Shown here: in pieces, positions 52,599-60,958 of the stretch
Layout of the letters: each line of letters begins with the position of its first letter
Numbering within the stretch: position 1 is the stretch's first letter
Source: an uncultured Pelagibacteraceae bacterium
GTDB lineage: Bacteria; Pseudomonadota; Alphaproteobacteria; Pelagibacterales; Pelagibacteraceae
Assembly (NCBI GenBank): GCA_902569735.1
Contig: CACFVE010000004.1
Coordinates: 1-64,000, forward strand
Reading direction: 5' to 3'
DNA: 64,000 nucleotides
Program-made: the position numbers and the translations under genes
The notes under the pieces: model-generated
Database searches by the model: none
Told to the model about the DNA's origin: nothing
What the model saw: the letters and a program-made list of their open reading frames with translations, nothing else

Positions 52599-52627
52599 TG
52601 TTTACTAAATCATCTTAAACTTGTCAA
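52599..52627 (-). promoter_or_regulatory. Promoter for the metX riboswitch transcript
   Basis: Minus strand: consensus -35 TTGACA (52627-52622), a 17-base spacer and a weak -10 TAAACA (52604-52599). Transcription would begin within a few bases of the aptamer's P1 stem, so the aptamer forms the very 5' end of the RNA. Confidence 0.65.
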
Positions 52628-52690
52628 TTTTATATGAGATGAAAGTTTTATAGAAATAATCGAACATTTTATATAATACATTAAAATAAC

Positions 52691-53773
52691 ATGAGATTAC
52701 CAAAACCGAAAAAAATTACAGCCCAAAAGTACGTATCTGGCCTTAGCTTATTTAAAGGAAAAAAGGTTAAAATTAAACTATCTGCCAATGAGTCAGCTCT
52801 TGGTCCGAGTCCAAAAGCTATAAGGGAATATAACAAGGTATCTAAAAATTTTAAAAGATATCCTGATTCTAATGGCACCGCATTGAAAAATATTTTAGCT
52901 AATAAATTTAAAATAGACAAAAATAGAATAATACTTGGTTCTGGTTCAGATCAGATATTTGAACTTGTTTGCAACGCTTTTATTAAAAAAAATGATGAAG
53001 TGATTGTCTCTAAATATAGTTTTATAATATACAGAATTTACAGCAAGATTAATGGAGCAAAAATTATTTATGCAAAAGAGAAAAATTTTACAATTTCTGT
53101 TCAAGAAATACTTTCTAAAGTAACTAGAAGAACTAAATTAGTTTTTTTAGCTAATCCTAATAATCCTACCGGCACATACATAAGGAAAAAAGAACTAGTC
53201 TATTTAAGAAAAAAACTTAGAAGCGATATTCTTCTTATTGTTGATGATGCATATTTTGAATATTTAAAAGAAAAAGATTATTTACCTGGTTTAAAGTTAT
53301 TTTCTAGACATAAAAATGTTTTAGTTACCAGAACATTTTCCAAAGTTTATGGATTAGCAGGATTAAGAGTGGGATGGGGATATGCTTCTAAAGAGATTAT
53401 TAATACTTTAAATAAAATTAAACCTCCTTTTAATGTAAGTAGACCGGCTTTGTTCGCCGCTTCTGCCGCTATAAAAGATAGTGTTTGGCTTAAAAAAGAA
53501 GTTAATCATATTTCTAAATGGAATAAGATATTATTCAAAAAATTTAAAGAAATGAAAATTGCAACAAACGAGAGTAAAACAAATTTTTTATTGTTAAATT
53601 TTGATAGAGTGAATATAAGTTCAAAGAGAGTATTTCAAAAATTAGGTAATGCAGGTATTTTGGTTAGAGCGATGAATGTTTATGGAATAAAAAATTCTTT
53701 AAGGATTACTATTGGAAAGAGTAAAGAAAATAAAAAGTTAATTTCTAAACTTAGGAAAATTTTAAATGTTTAA
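52691..53773 (+). CDS. Histidinol-phosphate / aromatic aminotransferase (HisC family)
   Basis: A 360-residue fold-type I PLP aminotransferase. The PLP lysine is Lys218 in RTFSKVYGLAGLR; 'LANPNNPTGTYI' and 'IVDDAYFEYL' complete the site. The family is HisC, but the gene is next to a prephenate dehydrogenase and away from other histidine genes. An aromatic role (prephenate, phenylpyruvate or hydroxyphenylpyruvate) is therefore more likely. It may still serve histidine synthesis if it is the only copy. It overlaps the next gene by eight bases. Confidence 0.88.
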   Translation: MRLPKPKKITAQKYVSGLSLFKGKKVKIKLSANESALGPSPKAIREYNKVSKNFKRYPDSNGTALKNILANKFKIDKNRIILGSGSDQIFELVCNAFIKKNDEVIVSKYSFIIYRIYSKINGAKIIYAKEKNFTISVQEILSKVTRRTKLVFLANPNNPTGTYIRKKELVYLRKKLRSDILLIVDDAYFEYLKEKDYLPGLKLFSRHKNVLVTRTFSKVYGLAGLRVGWGYASKEIINTLNKIKPPFNVSRPALFAASAAIKDSVWLKKEVNHISKWNKILFKKFKEMKIATNESKTNFLLLNFDRVNISSKRVFQKLGNAGILVRAMNVYGIKNSLRITIGKSKENKKLISKLRKILNV

Positions 53774-54662
53774 TAAGATAACAATTATCGGTTGTGGCTT
53801 AATTGGTTCCTCTTTATTAAGGGCAATTGATAAAAAAAAATTAGCAAAAGAGATTAGCATTTATGATAAATCAAAAGAGAATTCAATATTTATAAAAAAT
53901 AATTTTTCAGCTAGAGTTTTTAATGACATTTCTGAATCTGTTAAAGAGTCAGATTTAGTAATCATTTCATCTCCTCTTAGTAGCTATAAAGAAATTCTAC
54001 TCTCTATAAAATCAAATTTAAAAAAAGATGTTATTTTAACTGACACTGGTTCAGCAAAAAAAGAAATTAATAAGATAATCAGGAATCTAAACTTAGAACA
54101 TGTACACTGGATATCTTCACATCCTATAGCTGGGACTGAATTTAGTGGACCAGAGTCAGGTTTTAGTGAGTTGTTTGAAAATAGATGGTGCATTTTATCA
54201 ACTGAAAGCCAAAATAATACAAAGCAAATAAATACATTAAAAATTTTTTGGGAGACGATTGGTAGCAAAGTAAAGCTTATGACATTTGAAGATCATGATT
54301 ACGTTCTCTCAATAACAAGTCATTTACCTCATGCTGTTGCTTATAGTATTGTAAGAACAGTTATCAATGATGATGACAAATTTAAAAATGAAATTATTCA
54401 ATATAGTGCTAGTGGTTTAAGAGATTTTACTCGTATAGCTGCTTCAGATCCAATAATGTGGAGAGATATATTTATTGATAATAGTGAAAATATATTAAAA
54501 GTTTTAAATAGTTTTTCCGAAAATCTTGAGGAGATAAAAAAAGCTATTCAAAGCAAGAGTGGTGAAAAATTAAACAATATTTTTTCTTCTACAAGAAAAT
54601 TAAGAAAAGAGATAATAAAAGCTGGCCAAGAAACAGACAAACCAAACTTTGGTAGAAAATAA
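53766..54662 (+). CDS. tyrA: Prephenate / cyclohexadienyl (arogenate) dehydrogenase
   Basis: A 298-residue TyrA-family enzyme for tyrosine synthesis. Rossmann motif GCGLIGSSLL (9-18); 'SSHPIAGTEFSGPESGF' contains the catalytic His region; 'TSHLPHAVAYSIV' is the second His motif; 'SASGLRDFTRIAASDPIMWRDIF' in two blocks is typical of the class. No chorismate mutase or ACT domain is attached. Whether it uses prephenate or arogenate cannot be told. The converging plsC gene ends two bases away. Confidence 0.93.
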   Translation: MFNKITIIGCGLIGSSLLRAIDKKKLAKEISIYDKSKENSIFIKNNFSARVFNDISESVKESDLVIISSPLSSYKEILLSIKSNLKKDVILTDTGSAKKEINKIIRNLNLEHVHWISSHPIAGTEFSGPESGFSELFENRWCILSTESQNNTKQINTLKIFWETIGSKVKLMTFEDHDYVLSITSHLPHAVAYSIVRTVINDDDKFKNEIIQYSASGLRDFTRIAASDPIMWRDIFIDNSENILKVLNSFSENLEEIKKAIQSKSGEKLNNIFSSTRKLRKEIIKAGQETDKPNFGRK

Positions 54663-54664
54663 AA

Positions 54665-55372
54665 TTAATTTAAATTATCAATAGTAGAATAAATTTTTGT
54701 CTCTAAATCATTTATAAAAACATTTTTATCTTTTCCAGGCTCAATAGGCTCCAAGAAAGATATCTTAATGTCGTGATTATGTTTTAAAAAACTATTTTTT
54801 GGCCAAACCTTACCGGTATTTAATGCAACGGGGACGCAAGGTAAATTTAATGCTTCATATATTCTTCCAGCACCCTTTTTAAAAGGTAATCTTTCACCAA
54901 ATTTTACTCTTGTCCCTTGAGGGAAAATTAATAGAGGTCTTTTACTAATTTTTATATTATTTTTGATTTTATCAAAAAAATTTAAATTATCTTTTGTAGT
55001 AGTGTCTCTGACGATATCAATTGAACCAATTTTTTTTAAATACCAACCAAACAAAGGAATTTTTAAAAGTTCCTTTTTAAGGATAAATATAGGATATTGT
55101 AAAGGAGCTTGGAGTATAAATGTTTCAAGTAAAGATTGATGTGCACTTGCAACAAAAAACCTTTCATTTTTTTTTAAATTTTCTGTTCCAGAAAAAGTAA
55201 CTTTAACTCCTAGTACAAATCTTAATAAAAATATAATTATATGCGCTAATATCTTTCCACAAATTAAAGTAGCTTTACTTGGTAAAATTAATGTTGGTAA
55301 AGCTATAATAAAAACTAATATCAAGGCTAGATAAAATAATATGGTAAATAAGATTGATCTTATAAATTGCAT
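54665..55372 (-). CDS. plsC: 1-acyl-sn-glycerol-3-phosphate acyltransferase
   Basis: A 235-residue membrane-bound acyltransferase that makes phosphatidic acid. An N-terminal hydrophobic segment spans about 6-55. The catalytic motif is ASAHQSLLETF, an H-x4-E rather than H-x4-D box. 'FPQGTRVKFGERLPFKKGAG' gives the second and third motifs and 'PCVPVALNTGKVW' the fourth. It overlaps the lysA stop/start by one base. Confidence 0.9.
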   Translation of the reverse strand: MQFIRSILFTILFYLALILVFIIALPTLILPSKATLICGKILAHIIIFLLRFVLGVKVTFSGTENLKKNERFFVASAHQSLLETFILQAPLQYPIFILKKELLKIPLFGWYLKKIGSIDIVRDTTTKDNLNFFDKIKNNIKISKRPLLIFPQGTRVKFGERLPFKKGAGRIYEALNLPCVPVALNTGKVWPKNSFLKHNHDIKISFLEPIEPGKDKNVFINDLETKIYSTIDNLN

Positions 55373-56601
55373 TATTGTTTAAGCAAACTCTTAATATCCT
55401 GTTTTTTTCTTATTATTCTTGTTTTAGATTTATTTATAATTATCTCAGCTATAAAAGGTTTAGTATTATAGTTTGAAGATAAAGAAGAACCGTAAGCTCC
55501 AACATCTGAGATAGCAACGAAATCTGATTGATTAAGTCTTTGGTACTTGTTGTATTTTATGAATTTGCAAGTAGTCTCACATATTGGACCAACAAATTCT
55601 AAAGGCCCTTTATTTTTTTTACTATTCTTAATTACTGGAATAATATTATGAACAGCGTCATAAAGAGCAGTTCTCATAAAATCATTCATACCAGCATTTA
55701 AAATTGCAAATGTTTTATTAGAACCTTTTTTTAAATATTGAACTTTAGTTACCAAAATAGCCGTATTACCCAAAATTGCTCGTCCCGGTTCAAAAATAAT
55801 ATTACAGTCATATTTTTTTCTAAATTTTTCAACTAAATCTGAATAGTTTTTAAGATTTATTTTTCTATCGCTTTTTTTATATGTAATACCAAAACCACCA
55901 CCAAGATCTACGAACTTGAAGTAAATTTTTGTTTTTTCAATTATCTCCTCTAAAACTTTTAAGGTCTTCTTAAAAGGATTTTCACTTAATATTTGACTTC
56001 CGATATGCACGCTTATTGCATTGAGTTTTAAATTTTTCAATTTTTTTATATTAAGACAAAATGAGATTAAATTTGTTTTTGAAAGTCCAAATTTATCTTC
56101 TGCTTTGCCTGTAGAAATTTTTTTATGTGTTGCAGCATTGATATCAGGATTTAGTCTGATGCCAATCGCAATCTTTTTTTTTAAACCACCTGCGATTTTA
56201 TTAATTAATACAGCTTCATTTTCTGATTCAACATTTATTAATAAAATATTTTTTCTTATTGCTAATTTAATTTCATCCTCTGATTTACCCACACCAGAGA
56301 AAACAATTTTATTTGGTTTTATACCAGATTTAATAGCCTTAAGTAATTCACCTCCTGAAACTACGTCTGCACCTGATCCCATTTTTTTTAAAACTTTTAA
56401 AATTTGAATATTTGAATTCGCTTTTACTGAAAAACAAATTAATGGGTTAGATTTTTTGAAATTATTTGAAAAAGACTTGTAATTTTCCACAATATTACCT
56501 TCAGAATAAAGATAAAAAGGAGTACTCAATTTTGAAGTTAAACTTCTTACAGAGACACCCTCCACAAATAGATTATTATTTTTATATCTTATATAAGACA
56601 T
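55372..56601 (-). CDS. lysA: Diaminopimelate decarboxylase
   Basis: A 409-residue fold-type III PLP enzyme that makes lysine from meso-diaminopimelate. PLP Lys60 is in CFSVKANSN; 'SVHIGSQI' and 'VDLGGGFGITY' bind PLP phosphate; 'GPICETTCKF' carries the partner Cys, and 'SDVGAYGSSLSSNYN' closes the site. Normal length. Lies in the conserved argH-lptM-lysA order. Confidence 0.96.
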   Translation of the reverse strand: MSYIRYKNNNLFVEGVSVRSLTSKLSTPFYLYSEGNIVENYKSFSNNFKKSNPLICFSVKANSNIQILKVLKKMGSGADVVSGGELLKAIKSGIKPNKIVFSGVGKSEDEIKLAIRKNILLINVESENEAVLINKIAGGLKKKIAIGIRLNPDINAATHKKISTGKAEDKFGLSKTNLISFCLNIKKLKNLKLNAISVHIGSQILSENPFKKTLKVLEEIIEKTKIYFKFVDLGGGFGITYKKSDRKINLKNYSDLVEKFRKKYDCNIIFEPGRAILGNTAILVTKVQYLKKGSNKTFAILNAGMNDFMRTALYDAVHNIIPVIKNSKKNKGPLEFVGPICETTCKFIKYNKYQRLNQSDFVAISDVGAYGSSLSSNYNTKPFIAEIIINKSKTRIIRKKQDIKSLLKQ

Positions 56602-56604
56602 ATA

Positions 56605-56715
56605 TTAAATTATTTTTGTAAAACTATTAATCGACCCTTGGTATTGTGGCTCTGATTTTTTACCGCATGATCCCAATACAAACATTAAAACTATAAGAGT
56701 AATAATTAATCTCAT
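56605..56715 (-). CDS. lptM: LptM-like small lipoprotein, 36 residues
   Basis: Encodes MRLIITLIVLMFVLGSCGKK and ends INSFTKII. A hydrophobic signal ends in a lipobox VLGSC, so Cys17 should be lipidated; 'CGKKSEP' resembles the C-G-x-K-(G/S)-P start of LptM/YifL lipoproteins that assist the LPS assembly protein LptD. Its ATG overlaps the argH stop (ATGA), and lysA starts three bases after its stop codon. Small lipoproteins at this argH-lysA position are common in proteobacteria, which supports the call. Confidence 0.75.
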   Translation of the reverse strand: MRLIITLIVLMFVLGSCGKKSEPQYQGSINSFTKII

Positions 56716-58100
56716 TTAAGTTCCTTTTTGTATTTTCTTATCATATTTTTTATATTTCTTTCAGATGTTCCTCCATAAGAATTTTTTGAATTCATGGAGT
56801 TTTTTACATTTAAAATTTTTAAAACATTATTATTTAAGTGTTTATAAAACTTTCTAATTTCATTCAAAGTTAACTCGTCTAAATTTTTTTTATTTTTTTC
56901 TGCATAATTAACAATTTTTGATGATATTTTGTAAGCATCTCTAAAAGATAGCTTTTTATCTTTTACCAAGTAATCTGCAAAATCTGTTGCTGTGGTATAT
57001 CCAGTTTTTGCCATATTCAACATTCTAGTTTTATTCGGATTAACATTTTTAATTAATTCATTGCTCATTATTAAAGTATCTTTCAAAGTATCAAATCCTT
57101 CGAACACTAACGTTTTATCATCTTGTAAATCTTTAAAATATGAAATTGGGAGTCCTTTCATTATTGTCAAAATAGAATTTAATTTTCCATAATTTATTCC
57201 AGTTCTCCCTCTAATAAGTTCTGCAGGGTCAGGGTTCTTTTTTTGTGGCATGATAGAAGAACCAGTTAGCATTTTATCATTAAAGCTAATTAGCTGATAA
57301 GCATCTGAATTTAATATTATGAAGTCTTCAGCTAATCTTGATAAATGCATTGCACATACAGCACAAGCGTAAAGGAAGTCTATTGCAAAATCTCTATCAG
57401 AAACTGTATCAATTGAATTGTCTGTTGGTTTTTTAAAACCCAATTTCTTCGAAGTAAAATTTCTATCTATATTATAAGAAGTTCCTGACAAAGCTGCAGC
57501 TCCAAGAGGTGACTCATCAATCAATTCTAAATTATTTTGAAATCTTTTTTTGTCTCTTTTTATCATTTCATAATAAGCCAAAAGATAATGAGCAAAAGAA
57601 ACTGGTTGTGCATTTTTAAGATGGGTAAAACCTGGCATTACAGTACTCACGTTTTTATCTGCTTTACTTAAAATATTTTTCATTAAAGAGTTTAATTCTT
57701 TAATCAAAATTACCGATGAATCTTTCACCCAAAGCTTAAAATCAGTAACTACTTGATCATTTCTTGATCTAGCAGTGTGCATATAACCAGCTGAGTTACC
57801 GATTATTTCGTATAATTTTTTTTCAATATTTAAATGGATATCTTCAAATTTTTCTTTAAAAACAAACTTACCTTTTTTAATCTGTCCTCTAATTTTTTCT
57901 AATCCTTTAAGTATTTTTTTACCCTCTTTAGCAGGTATAATTTTTTTCTTAATTAACATTTGAGTATGAATTTTTGAGGCAAAAATATCTTGTTCGTAAA
58001 GTCTTTTATCTACGTTTATTGAAGCTCCAATTCTTTGAAAAGATTTAGAGGTAGAACTTTTAAATCTGCTTGACCAAACTGTCTTATTTTTATTTGTCAT
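56712..58100 (-). CDS. argH: Argininosuccinate lyase
   Basis: A 462-residue fumarase/aspartase superfamily enzyme, last step of arginine synthesis. The signature GSSIMPQKKNPDPAELIRGR carries the catalytic Ser loop; 'HTARSRNDQVVTDFKLW' and 'GFTHLKNAQPVSFAHYLLAYY' are the other active-site blocks. Full length. It is upstream of lptM and lysA on the same strand. Confidence 0.97.
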   Translation of the reverse strand: MTNKNKTVWSSRFKSSTSKSFQRIGASINVDKRLYEQDIFASKIHTQMLIKKKIIPAKEGKKILKGLEKIRGQIKKGKFVFKEKFEDIHLNIEKKLYEIIGNSAGYMHTARSRNDQVVTDFKLWVKDSSVILIKELNSLMKNILSKADKNVSTVMPGFTHLKNAQPVSFAHYLLAYYEMIKRDKKRFQNNLELIDESPLGAAALSGTSYNIDRNFTSKKLGFKKPTDNSIDTVSDRDFAIDFLYACAVCAMHLSRLAEDFIILNSDAYQLISFNDKMLTGSSIMPQKKNPDPAELIRGRTGINYGKLNSILTIMKGLPISYFKDLQDDKTLVFEGFDTLKDTLIMSNELIKNVNPNKTRMLNMAKTGYTTATDFADYLVKDKKLSFRDAYKISSKIVNYAEKNKKNLDELTLNEIRKFYKHLNNNVLKILNVKNSMNSKNSYGGTSERNIKNMIRKYKKELK

Positions 58101-58129
58101 AAACTATGTTATTTTCAATTTAAATTAAT

Positions 58130-58657
58130 ATGAAAATTAGTAAATCTTTTAAAATCTATATTCACATAATATTTGTATTCTTAATCAGCAATACTGTTTT
58201 TGCTAACGATGATTTTTCAAAAAATGTAGTTATTTACGAAAAACCAAAGGTAATTAAAGAACTTAAATTTAAAGATTTAAATCTTCAAGACGTCGATCTA
58301 ACGAATAAAAAAGGCAATATCATGATTCTTAACTTTTGGGCCACATGGTGTATGCCTTGCAGAAGGGAGATGCCATCTCTAGAAAAACTTACCCATTTAC
58401 ACCCAGAAATTAAAGTTTATGCAATAAATATGGAAAAACCAAATAGACTTAAAGCACAAGATTTTTTCAAATTTATTGGTGTTTTAAGTTTAGATATATA
58501 TTTTGATCCAAAATTAGATCTAGTTAAACAATTCAAAATGCGGGGATTGCCAACAAGCATCTTGATCGACAAAAATGGAAATGAATTTGGAAGAATAGTT
58601 GGAGAAATTGATTTCACTGATAAAAATTTTATCAAGATTTTAAAAAAATATATTTAG
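58130..58657 (+). CDS. TlpA-like thiol:disulfide oxidoreductase
   Basis: A 175-residue exported thioredoxin-fold protein. A signal or anchor segment (about 8-25, ends VFAND) precedes a TlpA/ResA-like domain with redox motif Cys74-Met-Pro-Cys77 in WATWCMPCRREMPSL and a cis-Pro in GLPTSILID. Such proteins reduce apocytochromes or copper chaperones in the periplasm. It diverges from argH, 29 bases away, as seen in other alphaproteobacteria. Confidence 0.88.
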   Translation: MKISKSFKIYIHIIFVFLISNTVFANDDFSKNVVIYEKPKVIKELKFKDLNLQDVDLTNKKGNIMILNFWATWCMPCRREMPSLEKLTHLHPEIKVYAINMEKPNRLKAQDFFKFIGVLSLDIYFDPKLDLVKQFKMRGLPTSILIDKNGNEFGRIVGEIDFTDKNFIKILKKYI

Positions 58658-58668
58658 TTTTAAAAATT

Positions 58669-59322
58669 ATGAAATATTCCTTAAATACAGTTATTTTAGA
58701 ACCATTATCAAAAACAAAACCTAAAAATGCAGTAATACTTTGTCATGGCTATGGTGGAGATGGAAAAGATATTTCTATTCTAGCAGGTTATTGGAAATCT
58801 TATTTGCCTGATACAATATTCATTTGTCCAGACGCTCCAGAAAAGTGTGATGCAAGTCCATCGGGATTTCAATGGTTTGATTTAATAGATCAAAATCCTG
58901 AACAAATTTTATCTAAATCTTTGGTTGCTGAAAATAAATTAAATAAACTTATTGATGAAGTTAAAGATAAAAATAGTTTATCAGCTAATCAAATTGTGAT
59001 TGGTGGATTTAGTCAAGGATGTATGATTAGTTTGCAAACAGGTATTAAACGAAAAGATAAAATTAATTCGATCATAGGATATTCTGGTAAAATTATTGAT
59101 CTAGATCATTTAGGTAAAAATATTGTTTCAAGACCAAACATTATTTTGATGCATGGAGATATGGATCAAGTTGTTACAATTGATGGATTACTAGAGGCTA
59201 AAGATTTTTTTATCAAAAATAATTATAAAATTGAAACAAAAATTTTTAAAAATTGTGAACATAGAATACCCACTGAAGGATCTAGTTTAGGCTTACAATT
59301 TATCAAAAAACATTTGTATTAG
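58669..59322 (+). CDS. Carboxylesterase / phospholipase (abhydrolase_2 family, YpfH-like)
   Basis: A 217-residue serine hydrolase. Catalytic Ser in GGFSQGCMIS, Asp in HGDMDQVV and His in CEHRIPTEG; the oxyanion segment is 'VILCHGYGGDGKD'. The family includes acyl-protein thioesterase-like and short-chain esterases. There is no signal peptide, so it is cytoplasmic. It follows the TlpA gene by 11 bases. Confidence 0.85.
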   Translation: MKYSLNTVILEPLSKTKPKNAVILCHGYGGDGKDISILAGYWKSYLPDTIFICPDAPEKCDASPSGFQWFDLIDQNPEQILSKSLVAENKLNKLIDEVKDKNSLSANQIVIGGFSQGCMISLQTGIKRKDKINSIIGYSGKIIDLDHLGKNIVSRPNIILMHGDMDQVVTIDGLLEAKDFFIKNNYKIETKIFKNCEHRIPTEGSSLGLQFIKKHLY

Positions 59323-59332
59323 TTTAATTTCC

Positions 59333-59363
59333 TTGGTGTAACATAATTATAACTTGATATAAT
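59333..59363 (+). promoter_or_regulatory. Possible promoter for the HNH gene
   Basis: A consensus -10 TATAAT (59358-59363) with a -35-like TTGGTG (59333-59338) at a long 19-base spacing, in the 66-base gap between the esterase and HNH genes. Confidence 0.4.
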
Positions 59364-59388
59364 TTTCTGTTTCAGTTAGCTTTCAATA

Positions 59389-59958
59389 ATGATTATTTCT
59401 TCATTGGATAAAGTCCCGCTAGAAAAATGTCCAGCTTTAGTTCTTAATGCTGATTTTAGACCTTTAAGCTATTATCCTCTTTCACTATGGTGTTGGCAGG
59501 ATGCAGTTAAGTCAGTTTTCTTAGACAGAGTAAGTATTGTTTCAAACTACAGAAGAAAAATTAGAAGTCCTTCATTTGAGATGAGTTTGCCAAGCGTAAT
59601 TGCATTAAAAAATTTTGTTCAACCTTCAGAAAATCCTAATTTCACTAGGTTCAATGTTTTTTTAAGAGATAAATTTACATGTCAGTATTGCGGAGATAAA
59701 AAAGATTTAACATTTGACCATCTACTGCCTAAGTCTAAAGGTGGGCTCACTGATTGGAATAATGTTGTTACAGCTTGTTCAAATTGTAATGTAAAAAAAG
59801 GTGGTAAGCTTTATGAACATTGTGATTTAAAGCTTACAAATAAACCTTACGCACCTACAGTAGAAGATTTACATAAAAATGGAAGAAATTTTCCTCCAAA
59901 CTTTCTGCATGAAAGTTGGATGGATTATTTATATTGGGATATTGAATTAGAACCTTAA
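59389..59958 (+). CDS. HNH endonuclease family protein
   Basis: A 189-residue protein. The C-terminal HNH/zinc domain has Cys98-x2-Cys101, Asp110-His111, Asn124/Asn125 and Cys130-x2-Cys133 (FTCQYCGDK, FDHLLPKSKGG, TACSNCN). An N-terminal region (1-80) of conserved aromatic and Arg residues precedes it. No methyltransferase or restriction gene is nearby. It resembles a broadly conserved stand-alone alphaproteobacterial HNH protein rather than a restriction enzyme. Its stop abuts the converging coq7 stop with no gap. Confidence 0.85.
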   Translation: MIISSLDKVPLEKCPALVLNADFRPLSYYPLSLWCWQDAVKSVFLDRVSIVSNYRRKIRSPSFEMSLPSVIALKNFVQPSENPNFTRFNVFLRDKFTCQYCGDKKDLTFDHLLPKSKGGLTDWNNVVTACSNCNVKKGGKLYEHCDLKLTNKPYAPTVEDLHKNGRNFPPNFLHESWMDYLYWDIELEP

Positions 59959-60492
59959 TTAAATTTTTTCAGATATTGTTATAGCAATACGTGATGAAGT
60001 TTTAATTACCTTATCTAGTAAACCAAACAAACCTTTTTTTGTTGCACCGTTATCGTAAGCAATATCCTTATGGTGTAACTCATCTTCTCTGAATTTAATT
60101 ATTTTTTCTTTTAATTTTTTTTCGTCTTTTCCAAGTTTAAATGTTTGATCTTTATAATGACCATCGATAACTTCTTCTACTGAGGCTGTACAGAGCATAG
60201 CAGCTTTTTCACCAAGCATAGCGGTTCCAAATCCTAAAGTAACACCCATTATATCCCATAAGGGAAGAAGTTTTGTAGGTTCTATATTTCTTTTTTTAAT
60301 TTCATTATCAAAATATTCATAGTGTTCTCTCTCATGTTCTTTCATCTCCTCAATTTTTCTTTTAAGGGAAGCATTTTGTTTAAATGTTTTTAAAGCAAGT
60401 AATTGACCCTCATAAATCTTAATAGCACCACGTTCTCCAGCATGATCTACTCTAATAATTTCTTCTAAAGTTTTCTTATTTGTTTTGTCCAT
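59959..60492 (-). CDS. coq7: 3-demethoxyubiquinone hydroxylase Coq7 (UbiF-type di-iron enzyme)
   Basis: A 177-residue ferritin-like di-iron monooxygenase that hydroxylates the ubiquinone ring. Ligands: Glu20 (VDHAGERGA), Glu54/His57 (EREHYE), a Glu in 'SVEEVIDGHY', and Glu/His in 'REDELHHKDIA'. This is the bacterial Coq7 type, about 175 residues. It overlaps dsbB by 17 bases. Needed for the quinone pool used by complex II and the hydroxyacid oxidase in this window. Confidence 0.94.
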   Translation of the reverse strand: MDKTNKKTLEEIIRVDHAGERGAIKIYEGQLLALKTFKQNASLKRKIEEMKEHEREHYEYFDNEIKKRNIEPTKLLPLWDIMGVTLGFGTAMLGEKAAMLCTASVEEVIDGHYKDQTFKLGKDEKKLKEKIIKFREDELHHKDIAYDNGATKKGLFGLLDKVIKTSSRIAITISEKI

Positions 60493-60958
60493 AATTTCTA
60501 ACTACTTTAAACATAATACCACTTAGTAAAACTGATATAATTGTATTTATTGTAGCAAGCGAAAGACCTATAAATCTGAAAGTAACGTCTTTACAACTGA
60601 CTGGAGTGTTTTCTAATTGCTTTAGGAGTTGTTTTGTAGTCAGACCATCCTGAGAGTCGCTTAAATTACATACAAATGACTCACTAAAAAATCCTTGTTC
60701 TATACCTACGTGGTAAAATGAAATTATTGCTCCAAATATAAAAAATAAAAAGAGAATTATAGCTATAATTTTTTTAAATCTATTCAAAATAAATAATAGA
60801 GAAATGAGTATTACTGAAGCTATATAAGGAATTCTTTCAATTAAACATAAATTACAAGGTTTATGTCCTAAAATATATTGGATAAAATAAGCTATAGATA
60901 AAGATAGAATACTAAAAGCTAAAACACCGTTTAATATAAGTCTATTATTTTCAAACAT
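60476..60958 (-). CDS. dsbB: Disulfide bond formation protein DsbB
   Basis: A 160-residue four-helix membrane protein that reoxidises periplasmic DsbA using quinone. Redox pair Cys35-Asn-Leu-Cys38 (HKPCNLCLIERIPY) is typical; the second pair is Cys97 and Cys122. The frame opens 22 codons earlier, but the ATG used here starts at MFENNRLIL and forms a TAATG overlap with the upstream DedA gene, so it is preferred. No dsbA is in the window. Confidence 0.9.
   Translation of the reverse strand: MFENNRLILNGVLAFSILSLSIAYFIQYILGHKPCNLCLIERIPYIASVILISLLFILNRFKKIIAIILFLFFIFGAIISFYHVGIEQGFFSESFVCNLSDSQDGLTTKQLLKQLENTPVSCKDVTFRFIGLSLATINTIISVLLSGIMFKVVRNYGQNK

Noticed and set aside
52541-52690. Tandem SAM-II/SAM-V riboswitch as reported in marine bacteria
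   Set aside because: Only one SAM aptamer core is visible; the terminator is followed directly by the metX start, with no room for a second aptamer.
56021-56407. Antisense reading frame of 128 codons inside lysA
   Set aside because: It overlaps intact lysA and shows no family features or ribosome site.
59389-59958. Restriction-modification system based on the HNH protein
   Set aside because: No methyltransferase or specificity gene is next to it, and the neighbours are housekeeping genes.
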